Shown: positions 16,769-25,528 of the stretch, piece by piece
How the letters are laid out: each line of letters starts with the position of its first letter
How positions within the stretch are numbered: the stretch's first letter is position 1
Assembly (NCBI RefSeq): GCF_023652955.1
Contig: NZ_JAKLOY010000012.1
Coordinates: forward strand, 88,713-152,712
DNA: 64,000 nucleotides
From: Geomonas sp. Red32
GTDB taxonomy: Bacteria > Desulfobacterota > Desulfuromonadia > Geobacterales > Geobacteraceae
Direction of reading: 5' to 3'
Made by a program: the position numbers and the translations under genes
The notes under the pieces: generated by a model
Database searches by the model: none
What the model saw: only the letters and a program-made list of their open reading frames with translations
Told to the model about the DNA's origin: nothing

Positions 16769-18772
16769 ATGCAGCTATCCGGCGAGTCGACGATCACGTT
16801 ACTGCTGTTCTCGCTCGCCGCCGCCTTGCAGGCGGTCTCCGGGGTACCGCTGCTCATCGACCGCGGCTCCCGGAGCGCCCAGCGGATCTCCACTGTCCTC
16901 CTGATGGCGGGGTCGCTGGCCGGAGCCGCCGCCGCTCTCCTGGTGCTCCTTTCTTCCGCCTCGTTCGAGGTCTCCCTCCCCTGGGGGCTCCCCTTCGGCA
17001 CCGCCCGCGTCGCGGCCGATCCGCTGTCCGCGCTCTTCCTGCTCCCGGTGTTCCTGGTCACCGGCGCCAGCGCCCTCTACGGCATCGGCTACCGCCCGGT
17101 TTCGGAGCACCCGAGAAACGCGGGGCGGCTGGCCTTTTTCACCGGCACCCTTGCCGCCTCCCTCGCCACCCTGTTCCTGGTCAGAAACGGCGCGCTCTTC
17201 CTCGCTGCCTGGGAAGTGATGGCGCTCTCCGCCTACTTCGCCCTCGTTACCGACGACGAAAAGGAGGCGGTGCGCGACGCCGGGACCCTCTACCTCATCA
17301 CCACCCACATCGGGACTCTCGCGCTCTTCGCCATGTTCTCGCTCTTCAACCGGGCCACCGGCGACTTCCTTTTCCCGGCCCCCGGGAGCCTCCCGGGGCA
17401 TAGCCTGCTGGCCACCGCCATCTTCCTCACCGCCCTCCTCGGCTTTGGCCTCAAGGCCGGCGCCATGCCGCTCCACGTCTGGCTCCCCTCCGCCCACGCC
17501 AACGCCCCGAGCCACATCTCTGCCCTCCTCTCCGGCATCGTCCTGAAGACCGGGATCTACGGGCTCATCCGGACCTTCTCCTTCTTTGCCGATCCCCCGG
17601 CCTGGTGGGGGGTGACTATCCTGGTCCTCGGCGCGGTCTCGGGGGTGGTCGGGGTCGCCTTCGCCATCGGGCAGCACGACCTGAAAAGGCTTCTGGCCTA
17701 CCACAGCATCGAGAACATCGGGATCATCCTGTTGGGGATCGGCGTGGCGCTTTTGGGGCAGAGCATGGGTGTCCCGGTCCTGGTCGTGCTCGGGCTGGGA
17801 GGAGCGCTCCTGCACGTGGTCAACCACGCCCTCTTCAAATCGCTGCTCTTTCTCTCCGCCGGTGCGGTGATCCACGCCACCGGCACCCGGGAGATCGACC
17901 TGATGGGAGGGGTGGCCCGCCGGCTCCCCAAGACCTCCCTCTACTTCCTGGTAGGGGCCGTCGCCATCTGCGGACTCCCGCCGCTCAACGGTTTCGTCAG
18001 CGAGCTTCTCGTCTACCTCGCCTCCTTCTCGGCCATACGGATCTCCGACGGGCTGGACGGGGTGCTCTCCGCGCTGGCCGCTCCCGCGCTGGCCCTGATC
18101 GGCGGGCTGGCCGTCGCCTGCTTCGTCAAGGTCTTCGGCGTCGTCTTCCTCGGGGCCCCTCGCTCCGCCCCCCACGCCGCCGGGCACGAGGCGCCTCCCT
18201 CGATGCTCTGGGCCATGGGGCTTCTGGCCGCATGCTGCGCCGCCATCGGTCTCTTTCCCTTCATCGCCATCCGCCCCCTGGACGGCGCCCTGACGAGCTA
18301 CCTCGGGAATCAGCCCCCCCATCAGCCGCTGGGCGACCTGGTCCCCTTCGGATGGATCTCGGCGCTTGCCGTCGGGCTCCTGGCGGTCACCGTTCTCATC
18401 GCCCTTCTTTTCAGGATGCGGGGGGCTACGCTGCCGAGAGAGAGCGCGGTTACCTGGGGGTGCGGATACCTCGCCCCCACTTCCCGGATGCAGTACAGCT
18501 CCTCCTCCTTCGCCGCCATGCTGGTCCGCATGTTCCGGCTTCTGCTGCGTCCCGAGGAGCATCGCCGCGAGCCGGACGGACCGTTCCCCTCTGCCGGGCA
18601 TTTCGAGAGCCACGTTCCGGAGACGGTGCTCGAGCAGGCCTATCTCCCGGGGCTCGAGTATCTCTACCGCAAGAGCTCCCCCATCCGCCATCTGCAGCAC
18701 GGCAAGCTGAACCTCTACATCTTCTACACCTTCATCACCCTCGTCGTCCTGATGGCACTCACCACCAGGTAG
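16769..18772 (+). CDS. HyfB/NuoL-like proton-translocating antiporter subunit (copy 1)
   Basis: 667-residue polytopic membrane protein of the proton_antipo_M family, closest in type to hydrogenase-4 subunit B. It keeps the functional polar residues: Glu in AAWEVMALSAYF, Lys in GFGLKAGAMPLHVWLPSAHA, Lys in VLKTGIYGLIR and the QHDLKRLLAYHSIEN segment. The C-terminus carries the IRHLQHGKLNLYIFY motif of HyfB-type proteins. GAGG precedes the ATG at 16769. Coupled to the EIIA-HTH gene, it is one of two HyfB-like proteins in the locus (the other is 25529-27508). Confidence 0.88.
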   Translation: MQLSGESTITLLLFSLAAALQAVSGVPLLIDRGSRSAQRISTVLLMAGSLAGAAAALLVLLSSASFEVSLPWGLPFGTARVAADPLSALFLLPVFLVTGASALYGIGYRPVSEHPRNAGRLAFFTGTLAASLATLFLVRNGALFLAAWEVMALSAYFALVTDDEKEAVRDAGTLYLITTHIGTLALFAMFSLFNRATGDFLFPAPGSLPGHSLLATAIFLTALLGFGLKAGAMPLHVWLPSAHANAPSHISALLSGIVLKTGIYGLIRTFSFFADPPAWWGVTILVLGAVSGVVGVAFAIGQHDLKRLLAYHSIENIGIILLGIGVALLGQSMGVPVLVVLGLGGALLHVVNHALFKSLLFLSAGAVIHATGTREIDLMGGVARRLPKTSLYFLVGAVAICGLPPLNGFVSELLVYLASFSAIRISDGLDGVLSALAAPALALIGGLAVACFVKVFGVVFLGAPRSAPHAAGHEAPPSMLWAMGLLAACCAAIGLFPFIAIRPLDGALTSYLGNQPPHQPLGDLVPFGWISALAVGLLAVTVLIALLFRMRGATLPRESAVTWGCGYLAPTSRMQYSSSSFAAMLVRMFRLLLRPEEHRREPDGPFPSAGHFESHVPETVLEQAYLPGLEYLYRKSSPIRHLQHGKLNLYIFYTFITLVVLMALTTR

Positions 18773-18955
18773 CGCGGGCTTCAGCCATCCCCATGCTCAC
18801 CCTGACCCTCCTTGCAGCGAGCGCACTTCAGCGATGGGCGAGCGCGCAAAAAAAACCCTTGAGGCGGAGAAGCGATCCCATCCTCAAGGGGTAGACGACC
18901 TCTCTCGCGCCGGGTCCGGCGGAGAGGGGTCAAATTCTGCCGGCGACGGTGCCGG

Positions 18956-20788
18956 TCACTCCTGCGGGGGCGGCGTCCCCTCCGGGAGCTCTCCCCCCTT
19001 CTTCCATTTCCCCAGCGCCAGCGACTCGATGGCCGCGGCCAGCCCGAAGGAGAAGACGCTCGCTACCAGCGGGACGCCGTGGGCGCCCAGGAGGTCATGC
19101 ACGAAGACCTTGGCCCCGCCGATCAGCGTGACCAGGATGGCCACGTTTCTCCACTCCTTGTTGGACCTGAAATAGGCGAGCACCATGATCGCCGCCGCCG
19201 ATCCGTTGATGGCCACCGAGGTCGCGCAACGCAGGGCGTTGGCGACGTCCCTGGCCGGCATGGAAAGGGACATCACCTGCCACATGGCGACCTTGACCAT
19301 GAAAAAGCCGTTCAAAAGCGCCGCCAGCAGAAGCAGCACCGCGCTGCGGTCGAGCCGGTCGTAGCGCGAGAAGACCGACGGCGAGGGAGGCGGGTAGCGC
19401 CGGCACCACTGGTACTGGTAGAGGGTGATGAGGGTCAGCAGTCCCGCCGGGATGGTCGCCACCACGTCGGAGGCCGCCCGCGGGTTCATCAGCATCGCCA
19501 TCGCCAGGGCCAGCGATGCGTAGATCTGCACCACGTACGAGGTCAGGCGGATGCCGCCGTTTTTCCACTCCCTGGAAAGAAAGCTCATGAAAACCGAGAC
19601 CACCGCCAAGGCCGGGAGCGCGATGAGGAATTTCCCGAGCAGGGCGGGGAGGGCGGCCGCCGCCAGTGCCGCCCCGGCGAAGGCGAAGGAGTTGGTCCCG
19701 GGAGCCCCCTCGACCTTCCGTTCGGTCAGCCAGAAGGTGACCCACAGATGCCCGCCCGCGATCAGGAGGCCGATCGTTCCCAAGAGCATCAGGCTCCCCC
19801 CCGACGCCTTCACCACGTAGTAGGCGGCCAGAAATCCCCACACGACGTTGACGGTGGGAAGGGCGAAGTCGAAACGGGAGATCCGTTCCCCGCTCGATCT
19901 CAGGATCCCCGCCCAGGCGAGCGAAAGGAAGAGGAGGCAGAAGGCGGCCAGGGTGGGGAGGAACCAGGCGGGGGCGAGCTCCGGTGCCGGGGTCTCCTGC
20001 CCTCCGACGGCGATTCCCAGTCTCACCGCCCAAAGCTGCAGCATGGCGATGGTGACCGCCAGCACGATCCACCTAAGCCACGAGCAGCTCTTCAGCCTAG
20101 CGGCGAAGTAGCCGAGGATGTTGGCGGCGAAGAGGATCATGGCGAGGTACGGGAAGAAGGGGTGCGGATAATCGATGGCGGCCCCGGCCAGGCACATGCC
20201 GAGGGTTCCCACCGAGATGGGGAGAAAGGCCCGGTGGCGGTAGCTCACGAAGGTCATCCACCCCCCGGTGCAGATCAGGGTCAGGTAGGCGGGGATGAGC
20301 GGCAGCGATGCGAAGCGGGCATGGGTCTCCACCACGATGGTGCTCATGAGGGCGGCGCCGCAGCAGGCGAAGACCGGGGCGAGGGCGCTTTTTTTCTCGT
20401 ACCCGTAGCCGCCCCAGATCATGAGGAACGCCGCGTAGGTCATCCCGATCCCCGATCCGAGCAGGGTGTTGATGAGGTTGTTGTCGGTGAGGGTCCGGAG
20501 GATGAGTGCCACGACCAGCAGGAAACAGAGGGTGGAGAGCCGCGTCAGGAGGTGGGTCCGCTCGGCCCAGTTGAGGATTTCCTCGGAGATCTCCTCCGGC
20601 TCCTCCAGGAGGATGTTCTTCGTTTGGGGCTCGGGGGGAGCTTCGGCCGCCGGGGGAGGTCCCGCTCCCGCCATCGACGACTCGAGCTGCGCGAGCCGTG
20701 CCTTCAGCGCCCTGAGCTCTTCGTTGACCTCGTTGACCTGGTTAACCTTGTTTGCATGACCACCGTGATCCGCTTCGCTGACCGCCAT
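18956..20788 (-). CDS. Large polytopic membrane protein, DUF2339-like
   Basis: 610 residues. The N-terminal cytoplasmic stretch has a short coiled coil (NEVNEELRALKARLAQLESS) and a Pro/Ala/Glu-rich linker. About 15 or more hydrophobic segments from residue 80 onward alternate with short loops. This is the architecture of DUF2339 proteins, whose function is unknown. GGGAGG precedes the ATG. It is convergent with the HyfB-like gene and on the strand of the NrfD operon, but separated from it by 194 bp containing a GC-rich hairpin (20838-20857). Its role in the locus is unknown. Confidence 0.65.
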   Translation of the reverse strand: MAVSEADHGGHANKVNQVNEVNEELRALKARLAQLESSMAGAGPPPAAEAPPEPQTKNILLEEPEEISEEILNWAERTHLLTRLSTLCFLLVVALILRTLTDNNLINTLLGSGIGMTYAAFLMIWGGYGYEKKSALAPVFACCGAALMSTIVVETHARFASLPLIPAYLTLICTGGWMTFVSYRHRAFLPISVGTLGMCLAGAAIDYPHPFFPYLAMILFAANILGYFAARLKSCSWLRWIVLAVTIAMLQLWAVRLGIAVGGQETPAPELAPAWFLPTLAAFCLLFLSLAWAGILRSSGERISRFDFALPTVNVVWGFLAAYYVVKASGGSLMLLGTIGLLIAGGHLWVTFWLTERKVEGAPGTNSFAFAGAALAAAALPALLGKFLIALPALAVVSVFMSFLSREWKNGGIRLTSYVVQIYASLALAMAMLMNPRAASDVVATIPAGLLTLITLYQYQWCRRYPPPSPSVFSRYDRLDRSAVLLLLAALLNGFFMVKVAMWQVMSLSMPARDVANALRCATSVAINGSAAAIMVLAYFRSNKEWRNVAILVTLIGGAKVFVHDLLGAHGVPLVASVFSFGLAAAIESLALGKWKKGGELPEGTPPPQE

Positions 20789-20982
20789 GACTACCTCCCG
20801 TCCCTTCGAGCCCCCTCGCTATGGAAGACCGTCACCAGGCGGGGGAGGCCCCCCGCCCGTGTTCGCTTTCCCGCCTATTTTTTTAAGGCCGGTCATCTTC
20901 CCGCGGCTCCCTCTCCTTCAAGACGGAACCCTTATCCTGTCCTTCTTATTGAAGGAGAGGGGAGGGCGGGGAGATTTCCGGG

Positions 20983-22236
20983 TCAGTGGGTCTCCTTGAA
21001 AACCGGCATAACCTTGTTGAGGACGTAGAAGATGCAGAACGGAATCACGGCGACCACCACCGCGCCGAAGAGCCCCTCCTTGGCCTCCTCGAAGGTGCCG
21101 GGCCAGATCGGGAGGCGGTAGTGCATGAAGCCGGAGAGCGAAGAGGAGAACGCCTGGCCGCCGATGACGACGTTCCACCGCATCATGAAGACGCCGAGGA
21201 GCACCAGCATGCTGCCGATGGCGGCGCGCCGGACGGTAAGGCCGGGGATCAGGAAGAGCACGAAGGGGAGGAGGTTCCCCAGCCCGTACTGGATCACGAA
21301 GATGTTGACGAAGTCCCGCTCGTAGATGACGCTCCGCAGGATGTCCCAGGATTTGACTGCGGTATAGCCGCGGAAGATCAGGTCGAGGAGCTCCAGGGTG
21401 ATGGCCGCTACCATGAACATCAACAGGTACTTGGCGGTCATGGTAACGACGTGTGCCTCGGCGCTCTTCAATTCGTGGTGGGAAGGGAGCTCCGGATACT
21501 GCTGCGCCTTTCTCCTGGCGAGCACCTTCCTGATCTCCATGGTGAGGATGTAGGTGAGCATGCAGAGCGCCACCCCGGAGACCACCGCCGAGCAGATGAA
21601 GATGACCGGCATGAGCGGGGTCATCCAGAGGGCGTTGGCCTTGACCGAACCGAAGATGAAGCCCGCGTAGCCGTGCAGGAAGCAGGCGACCGGGATACCG
21701 GCGGCGGCGAGCTTTTTCACCGCGCGCTCGTCAGCCTCCAGCGCCTCGTGGCCGATGTCCTGGGCCCCCAGGGTGAGGGCGGAGAAGAAATAGTAGCGAA
21801 GCTGCGTAAGCGGCGAGCGGTCGCCGGCCGGCACCCGGCGGATCTCCTCCACGGTCTCCACGAAATGCTTGCGGTAGACGAACCAGAGCTCGGAGGCGAC
21901 GATCATGCCGTAGGTGGAAAAGACGATGCCGAAGGCGGCGATGGCCGAGGTGAAGTGCGGCGTCATCATGACCTCGATGCCGCGCTGCGGCTGCTGCAGG
22001 TGGAGCATCAAGGGGAGCATGGCCACCGGCAACAGCGCGAACGAGAAGACCAGCGAGAAACGGGCGATCCCCTTCAGGGCCTTCACGCCGAAGACGTGGT
22101 AGAGCGAAGAGAGGACGAAGGCACCGGCCACCAGACCGGTCATGAACGGGTACATCACGATCTGGATGGTCCAGTAGATGTACTCGTTGGGATAGACGAA
22201 AAACTCCTTGAGGGTCCAGGCTTCTCCATGCACCAT
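20983..22236 (-). CDS. NrfD-like integral membrane quinol-interacting subunit
   Basis: 417-residue polytopic protein of the NrfD/PsrC family, the quinone-binding anchor of iron-sulfur respiratory complexes. It starts with EFFVYPNEYIYWTIQIVMYPFMTGLVAGAF-type segments and contains many further helices. ATG at 22236 follows the stop of the iron-sulfur gene by 2 bp, with AGGAGG embedded in that gene's 3' end, so the pair is tightly coupled. With the cytochrome and iron-sulfur partners it should form a menaquinol:cytochrome c-type oxidoreductase. No molybdopterin subunit is present. Confidence 0.87.
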   Translation of the reverse strand: MVHGEAWTLKEFFVYPNEYIYWTIQIVMYPFMTGLVAGAFVLSSLYHVFGVKALKGIARFSLVFSFALLPVAMLPLMLHLQQPQRGIEVMMTPHFTSAIAAFGIVFSTYGMIVASELWFVYRKHFVETVEEIRRVPAGDRSPLTQLRYYFFSALTLGAQDIGHEALEADERAVKKLAAAGIPVACFLHGYAGFIFGSVKANALWMTPLMPVIFICSAVVSGVALCMLTYILTMEIRKVLARRKAQQYPELPSHHELKSAEAHVVTMTAKYLLMFMVAAITLELLDLIFRGYTAVKSWDILRSVIYERDFVNIFVIQYGLGNLLPFVLFLIPGLTVRRAAIGSMLVLLGVFMMRWNVVIGGQAFSSSLSGFMHYRLPIWPGTFEEAKEGLFGAVVVAVIPFCIFYVLNKVMPVFKETH

Positions 22237-22238
22237 GG

Positions 22239-23024
22239 CTATCTCACCTCCTTGGTGAGCCCGAGGTAAAAGACCTGGGGCTTGGTCCCATACTCTTCCT
22301 TCAGCACGTTGACCCGTTCGGTCATGATGATCTTGGTCACCGGGTCGTCGGGATCCTTGATGTTGCCGATCCGGCGGGCTCCGAAGGCGCAGGCGTCCAC
22401 GCAGGCGGTCTTCATCCCCTTGCTGATCCGGTGGTAGCAGAAGTTGCACTTCTCCGCCACGTGGTAGACCGGGTGGAAGAAGCGGACGCCGTAGGGGCAT
22501 CCCATCACGCAGTAGCCGCAGCCGATGCACCACTTCCTGTCCACCAGCACCACCCCGTCCTCGGTCTGGTAGGTGGCCCCCACCGGGCAGACCTGGACGC
22601 AGGGCGGGTTGTCACACTGGTTGCAGAGTTTCGGCACGAAGAAGGCCTTGTCGATATCCTCGTTCCTGATCTCCTCGAACTTACCCTCCCCGATGTCGAT
22701 GGCGGTGGTCTCGAAGCCGTCCCGCGCCCCCTTGGGGGAGTCGATGTGGGTCTTGCCGTCTTTGGTCACCACGTAGCGCTCGACCCAGGTCCGGGTCACG
22801 TTGGCGTCGTAGGGGACCTCGTTCTCGGTCTTGCACGCCTTCACGCAGAAGCCGCAGCCGACGCACTTGTTGGTATCCACCAGGAAGACCCAGCGCACCT
22901 TCTTGCCGTCGTTCTTCTCGGCCTCCAGGCGCCTGGGATCGAAGAGCTCGAGGGAGGAGAAGGGGATGGCCAGGCCGCCGGCGATCAACAGGGATTTTTT
23001 GCAAAAGGATCGACGGGAAATCAT
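22239..23024 (-). CDS. Periplasmic four-cluster [4Fe-4S] ferredoxin-like subunit, HybA/PsrB type
   Basis: 261 residues. The N-terminus MISRRSFCKK followed by a hydrophobic stretch is a Tat signal. Four cysteine groups can bind four [4Fe-4S] clusters: CVGCGFCVKAC, CNQCDNPPCVQVC, CIGCGYCVMGC, and CNFC with a later CVDAC. Such subunits carry electrons between an NrfD-type quinol site and a catalytic or cytochrome partner. The start overlaps the tetraheme cytochrome stop (ATGA), and nrfD follows after 2 bp. Confidence 0.9.
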   Translation of the reverse strand: MISRRSFCKKSLLIAGGLAIPFSSLELFDPRRLEAEKNDGKKVRWVFLVDTNKCVGCGFCVKACKTENEVPYDANVTRTWVERYVVTKDGKTHIDSPKGARDGFETTAIDIGEGKFEEIRNEDIDKAFFVPKLCNQCDNPPCVQVCPVGATYQTEDGVVLVDRKWCIGCGYCVMGCPYGVRFFHPVYHVAEKCNFCYHRISKGMKTACVDACAFGARRIGNIKDPDDPVTKIIMTERVNVLKEEYGTKPQVFYLGLTKEVR

Positions 23025-23497
23025 ATCTTATGCCCCTCCTTTCTCGGGTCGTGCGGCCAGTGGCAGGTTACGCATTCCAGCTCGGGGTGGTGGGTCTTCG
23101 GGTTGATCCCGCGGATCTTTCCCCGTCCGCTGGTGGGATACTCCAGCCGGAAGTGGCAGCGGGCGCAGAGCTCGCGCCGGCGGTCGACGGTCAAAACTTT
23201 CGGGTCGTCGGGATGGTTGAGGGCAGGGCCGTGGCAGTTCTCGCAGTTGATGTTGGCATGGGGGGATTGCTTGATCTCGTTGTACTTCTCGGGATGGCAC
23301 TGTTTGCAGTACTCGGCGGTGCGGTACTTGACGCTTACCTCCTTCCATTCCTGTTCATTGCTGGGACGGTGCCAGCCGTACATGTAGCCGCGGCTCCCGA
23401 TGCCGAAGTCGGCCGGCACCAGGATTTTTCTCGTCACCAACACCGCGGCGATGACCAAGAGCACTACGTACAGGGGTCGCCAAACATGGTTCTTCAC
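23021..23497 (-). CDS. Membrane-anchored tetraheme c-type cytochrome
   Basis: 158 residues. An N-terminal uncleaved signal or anchor (LYVVLLVIAAVLVTRKIL) is followed by four CXXCH heme sites: CKQCH, CENCH, CARCH and CVTCH. Extra histidines (HPEKYNE, HHPELE) could supply distal ligands. It is the first gene of the cytochrome/iron-sulfur/NrfD operon and probably passes menaquinol-derived electrons to periplasmic cytochromes, or the reverse. The specific Cbc-type name cannot be assigned by eye. Confidence 0.88.
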   Translation of the reverse strand: MKNHVWRPLYVVLLVIAAVLVTRKILVPADFGIGSRGYMYGWHRPSNEQEWKEVSVKYRTAEYCKQCHPEKYNEIKQSPHANINCENCHGPALNHPDDPKVLTVDRRRELCARCHFRLEYPTSGRGKIRGINPKTHHPELECVTCHWPHDPRKEGHKI

Positions 23498-23918
23498 AGC
23501 TCTCTCCTCCTTTGCTCCGCAGCATGCGGTAGGCGCTGCTTACCCAAAACGGCCGGACGGATTTCTGCTCTTGGTGCAAAAATATAACGCTGTTAAGATT
23601 TTTAACACACCAGGTTGCGCCTGACAATACCAAAGTAAGATAAAACACTGTGTTTATCGCCTGTACCGGCGTTTTACTGCCCTGTGAAATGCTTAGAAAA
23701 AGTTATTTTGACAACGGCGTGCAAGGCGAATATTGTGCAGAAGTTTGTTTACCCGCACGTAAACCGTCTCCCCCCTTGTTAAACGGGGCATAAGGTCCCC
23801 CCGTTTAACAAGGGGGGAGACCTGGGAAGTCACCCTTTGTTAAAGGGGGACTTAGGGGGATTTCAGCCGTAGAAAGGCCGCCGGTCCCTGCTGCCGTCAG
23901 CGATTACGCGGCCAATTT
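23498..23918. other. Non-coding region upstream of the cytochrome/NrfD operon
   Basis: Contains the presumed promoter of the minus-strand operon, in AT-rich sequence at 23575-23740. It includes a near-palindrome GATAAAACACTGTGTTTATC (23639-23658), possibly an operator. The half nearest the next gene is filled by a long hairpin repeat (23766-23821) and a related GGGGGATTTCAGCCGTA copy at 23855-23871. Confidence 0.5.
23766..23821. repeat. Long perfect inverted repeat (23-bp arms), REP-like
   Basis: Arms 23766-23788 and 23799-23821 are exactly complementary, starting GTCTCCCCCC on the left, around a 10-nt loop. A decayed further copy follows (23832-23871) and ends in GGGGGATTTCAGCCGTA. That 17-mer recurs at 57163-57179, so this belongs to a dispersed intergenic family. 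Confidence 0.8.
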
Positions 23919-24203
23919 TTACCGGTGGAAAACGATGGCGAGCAACATCAGGGGGATGGAAACGAGGAAGGAGACTATGAAGGCGACACACCCCAGTGAA
24001 AGGAAAGGATCACTCAGGGGGACGAACTGTCTCTTGAGAATGAATTCCATGAGTCTGGCCAGGGTGTCGACGAATCCGTAGACGCTGCGCCCGAATCTGA
24101 GCCGGGTCAGCAGCTCCCTGTGCTTGATGCTGAGCCGTAACAGGGTGAAAACCAGAGACATATTCGCAATAATGACCACGATCAGGATTGCGTCTTCCAG
24201 CAT
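23919..24203 (-). CDS. Small membrane protein, unknown function
   Basis: 94 residues from ATG at 24203, with GAGGTG upstream. Two hydrophobic segments (about 3-20, ILIVVIIANMSLVFTLL, and about 65-90, VAFIVSFLVSIPLMLLAIV) flank a basic loop with several Arg. No family is recognised. It lies between the NrfD operon and the carbonic anhydrase gene on the minus strand. Confidence 0.55.
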   Translation of the reverse strand: MLEDAILIVVIIANMSLVFTLLRLSIKHRELLTRLRFGRSVYGFVDTLARLMEFILKRQFVPLSDPFLSLGCVAFIVSFLVSIPLMLLAIVFHR

Positions 24204-24581
24204 TTCACACCTCGTTGTGCAAGGCCCTCCCAACTCTATCGCATTTCATCACTTCTTTTTCCTCCTTACTGCCATGCCGCATCGCCCCAGAGCCATAGGG
24301 AAAAAACTCTTGTTCCCTCTGGCGGCCACTCAATTGTACCATGCGTTATCCCGGTGGCACGTCTTCGGCCGGCATTCGCCGCCGGATATAAAACGCAATT
24401 TTTTTGTTCTTTGTTTTTGACAAATCATGTCCCGGGGAGTAATTTACGGTGATTCGGCGGCCGTATGCCGTTTGATATCAGCCAATTACGGTATGTTGGC
24501 GGCAAACTTGCTCAAGACAGCGGAAGGGTACCCCAAACAGGCCTACGGGGGCGCCGGCCGCTGCTTCGATAACGGATAAAG
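24204..24581. other. Divergent intergenic region before the carbonic anhydrase
   Basis: Mostly AT-rich, with a T-rich block at 24400-24420 and no convincing conserved hairpin. It should contain the carbonic anhydrase promoter, perhaps with TTGACA at 24416-24421. No gene is seen. Confidence 0.4.
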
Positions 24582-25304
24582 GTGGATATGCCTGGAGTAG
24601 CTCGACTTTTCGAAAACAACCGGGCCTGGACCGAGCTGATACATGCCGAGGACCCGGAGTTCTTCCTCAAACTTTCCGAGCAGCAGGCCCCCGAGTACCT
24701 CTGGATCGGCTGCTCCGACAGCCGTGTTCCTGCCAACGAAATTGTCGGCCTGTTGCCGGGCGAGCTCTTCGTCCACCGCAACGTCGCCAACCTGGTGGTA
24801 CACACCGACCTCAACTGTCTGGCCGTCATGCAGTACGCGGTGGACATCCTCAAGGTCAAGCACCTCATCGTTTGCGGACACTACGGCTGCGGCGGCGTCT
24901 ACGCGGCGCTCAAAAGCATGCGGTTAGGCCTGATCGACAACTGGATCCGCCACCTGCAGGACGTGCGGGTGAAGCACGAGGGGTACCTCGCCTCCCTCCC
25001 GGACGACAACATCCGGTGCGACCGCCTCTGCGAGCTGAACGTGGTGGAGCAGGTCGTCAACGTCTGCCAGACCACGGTGGTCCAGGACGCCTGGGCGCGT
25101 GGCCAGGAGGTGGCGGTTCACAGCTGGATCTACGGCCTGGCCGACGGCCACCTGAGCAACCTCGGGATGTGCGTGACCGCCATCGACCAGCTGCCGGACG
25201 CCTACGCCAAGGCGATCGACGAGACCACGCGGCGCCAGAGCCCGGAGCGTCACACCCACTCGCACCTCCAGCAGGCGACCGACCCGACGCTGAAGAAGAA
25301 GTAA
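24582..25304 (+). CDS. can: Beta-class carbonic anhydrase
   Basis: 240 residues; interconverts CO2 and bicarbonate. Zinc ligands are Cys44 in WIGCSDSR, with the Asp46-Arg48 dyad, and His100 and Cys103 in CGHYGCGG. The overall pattern (LFVHRNVANLVVHTDLNC, LCELNVVEQVVNV) is that of E. coli Can. The start is GTG at 24582 or ATG at 24588; AAAGGTGG favours one of these two. It lies inside the locus between the NrfD operon and the second HyfB-like gene, transcribed with the latter's strand, which suggests a link between CO2 hydration and the membrane complex. Confidence 0.93.
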   Translation: MDMPGVARLFENNRAWTELIHAEDPEFFLKLSEQQAPEYLWIGCSDSRVPANEIVGLLPGELFVHRNVANLVVHTDLNCLAVMQYAVDILKVKHLIVCGHYGCGGVYAALKSMRLGLIDNWIRHLQDVRVKHEGYLASLPDDNIRCDRLCELNVVEQVVNVCQTTVVQDAWARGQEVAVHSWIYGLADGHLSNLGMCVTAIDQLPDAYAKAIDETTRRQSPERHTHSHLQQATDPTLKKK

Positions 25305-25305
25305 A

Positions 25306-25425
25306 AGGTCCCCCCTCCCCTTGAGGGAGGGGGTTAGGGGGTGGGGGAAGCTGCCAACGGAGTACCTCAATGGCACCTTCCCCCCTACCCCGCCCCTCCC
25401 CCTCAAGGGGGGAGGGGGGACTTCT
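25306..25425. repeat. Head-to-head pair of C-rich palindromes (BIME-like)
   Basis: A CCCCTCCCCTTGAGGGAGGGG-type hairpin with a G-rich tail (25313-25350) faces an inverted relative (25378-25423) across a short unique spacer, so the whole block is itself an imperfect palindrome. Similar hairpins occur at 60365-60402 and 51707-51743. It lies between carbonic anhydrase and the HyfB-like gene and could attenuate transcription. Confidence 0.65.
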
Positions 25426-25528
25426 GTTGTGCATTATCCTCCGGTGACCGCGCAAGCGGCGGCGAGGGGTGATCTTTATACTACTGGAGTGGCCGGTTCT
25501 CCCGGCCACGGTCGAAAGGCTGATTGCA

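Noticed and set aside
24416..24421. TTGACA as a firm promoter for carbonic anhydrase
   Set aside because: No matching -10 at the right distance, so it is mentioned only as a possibility.
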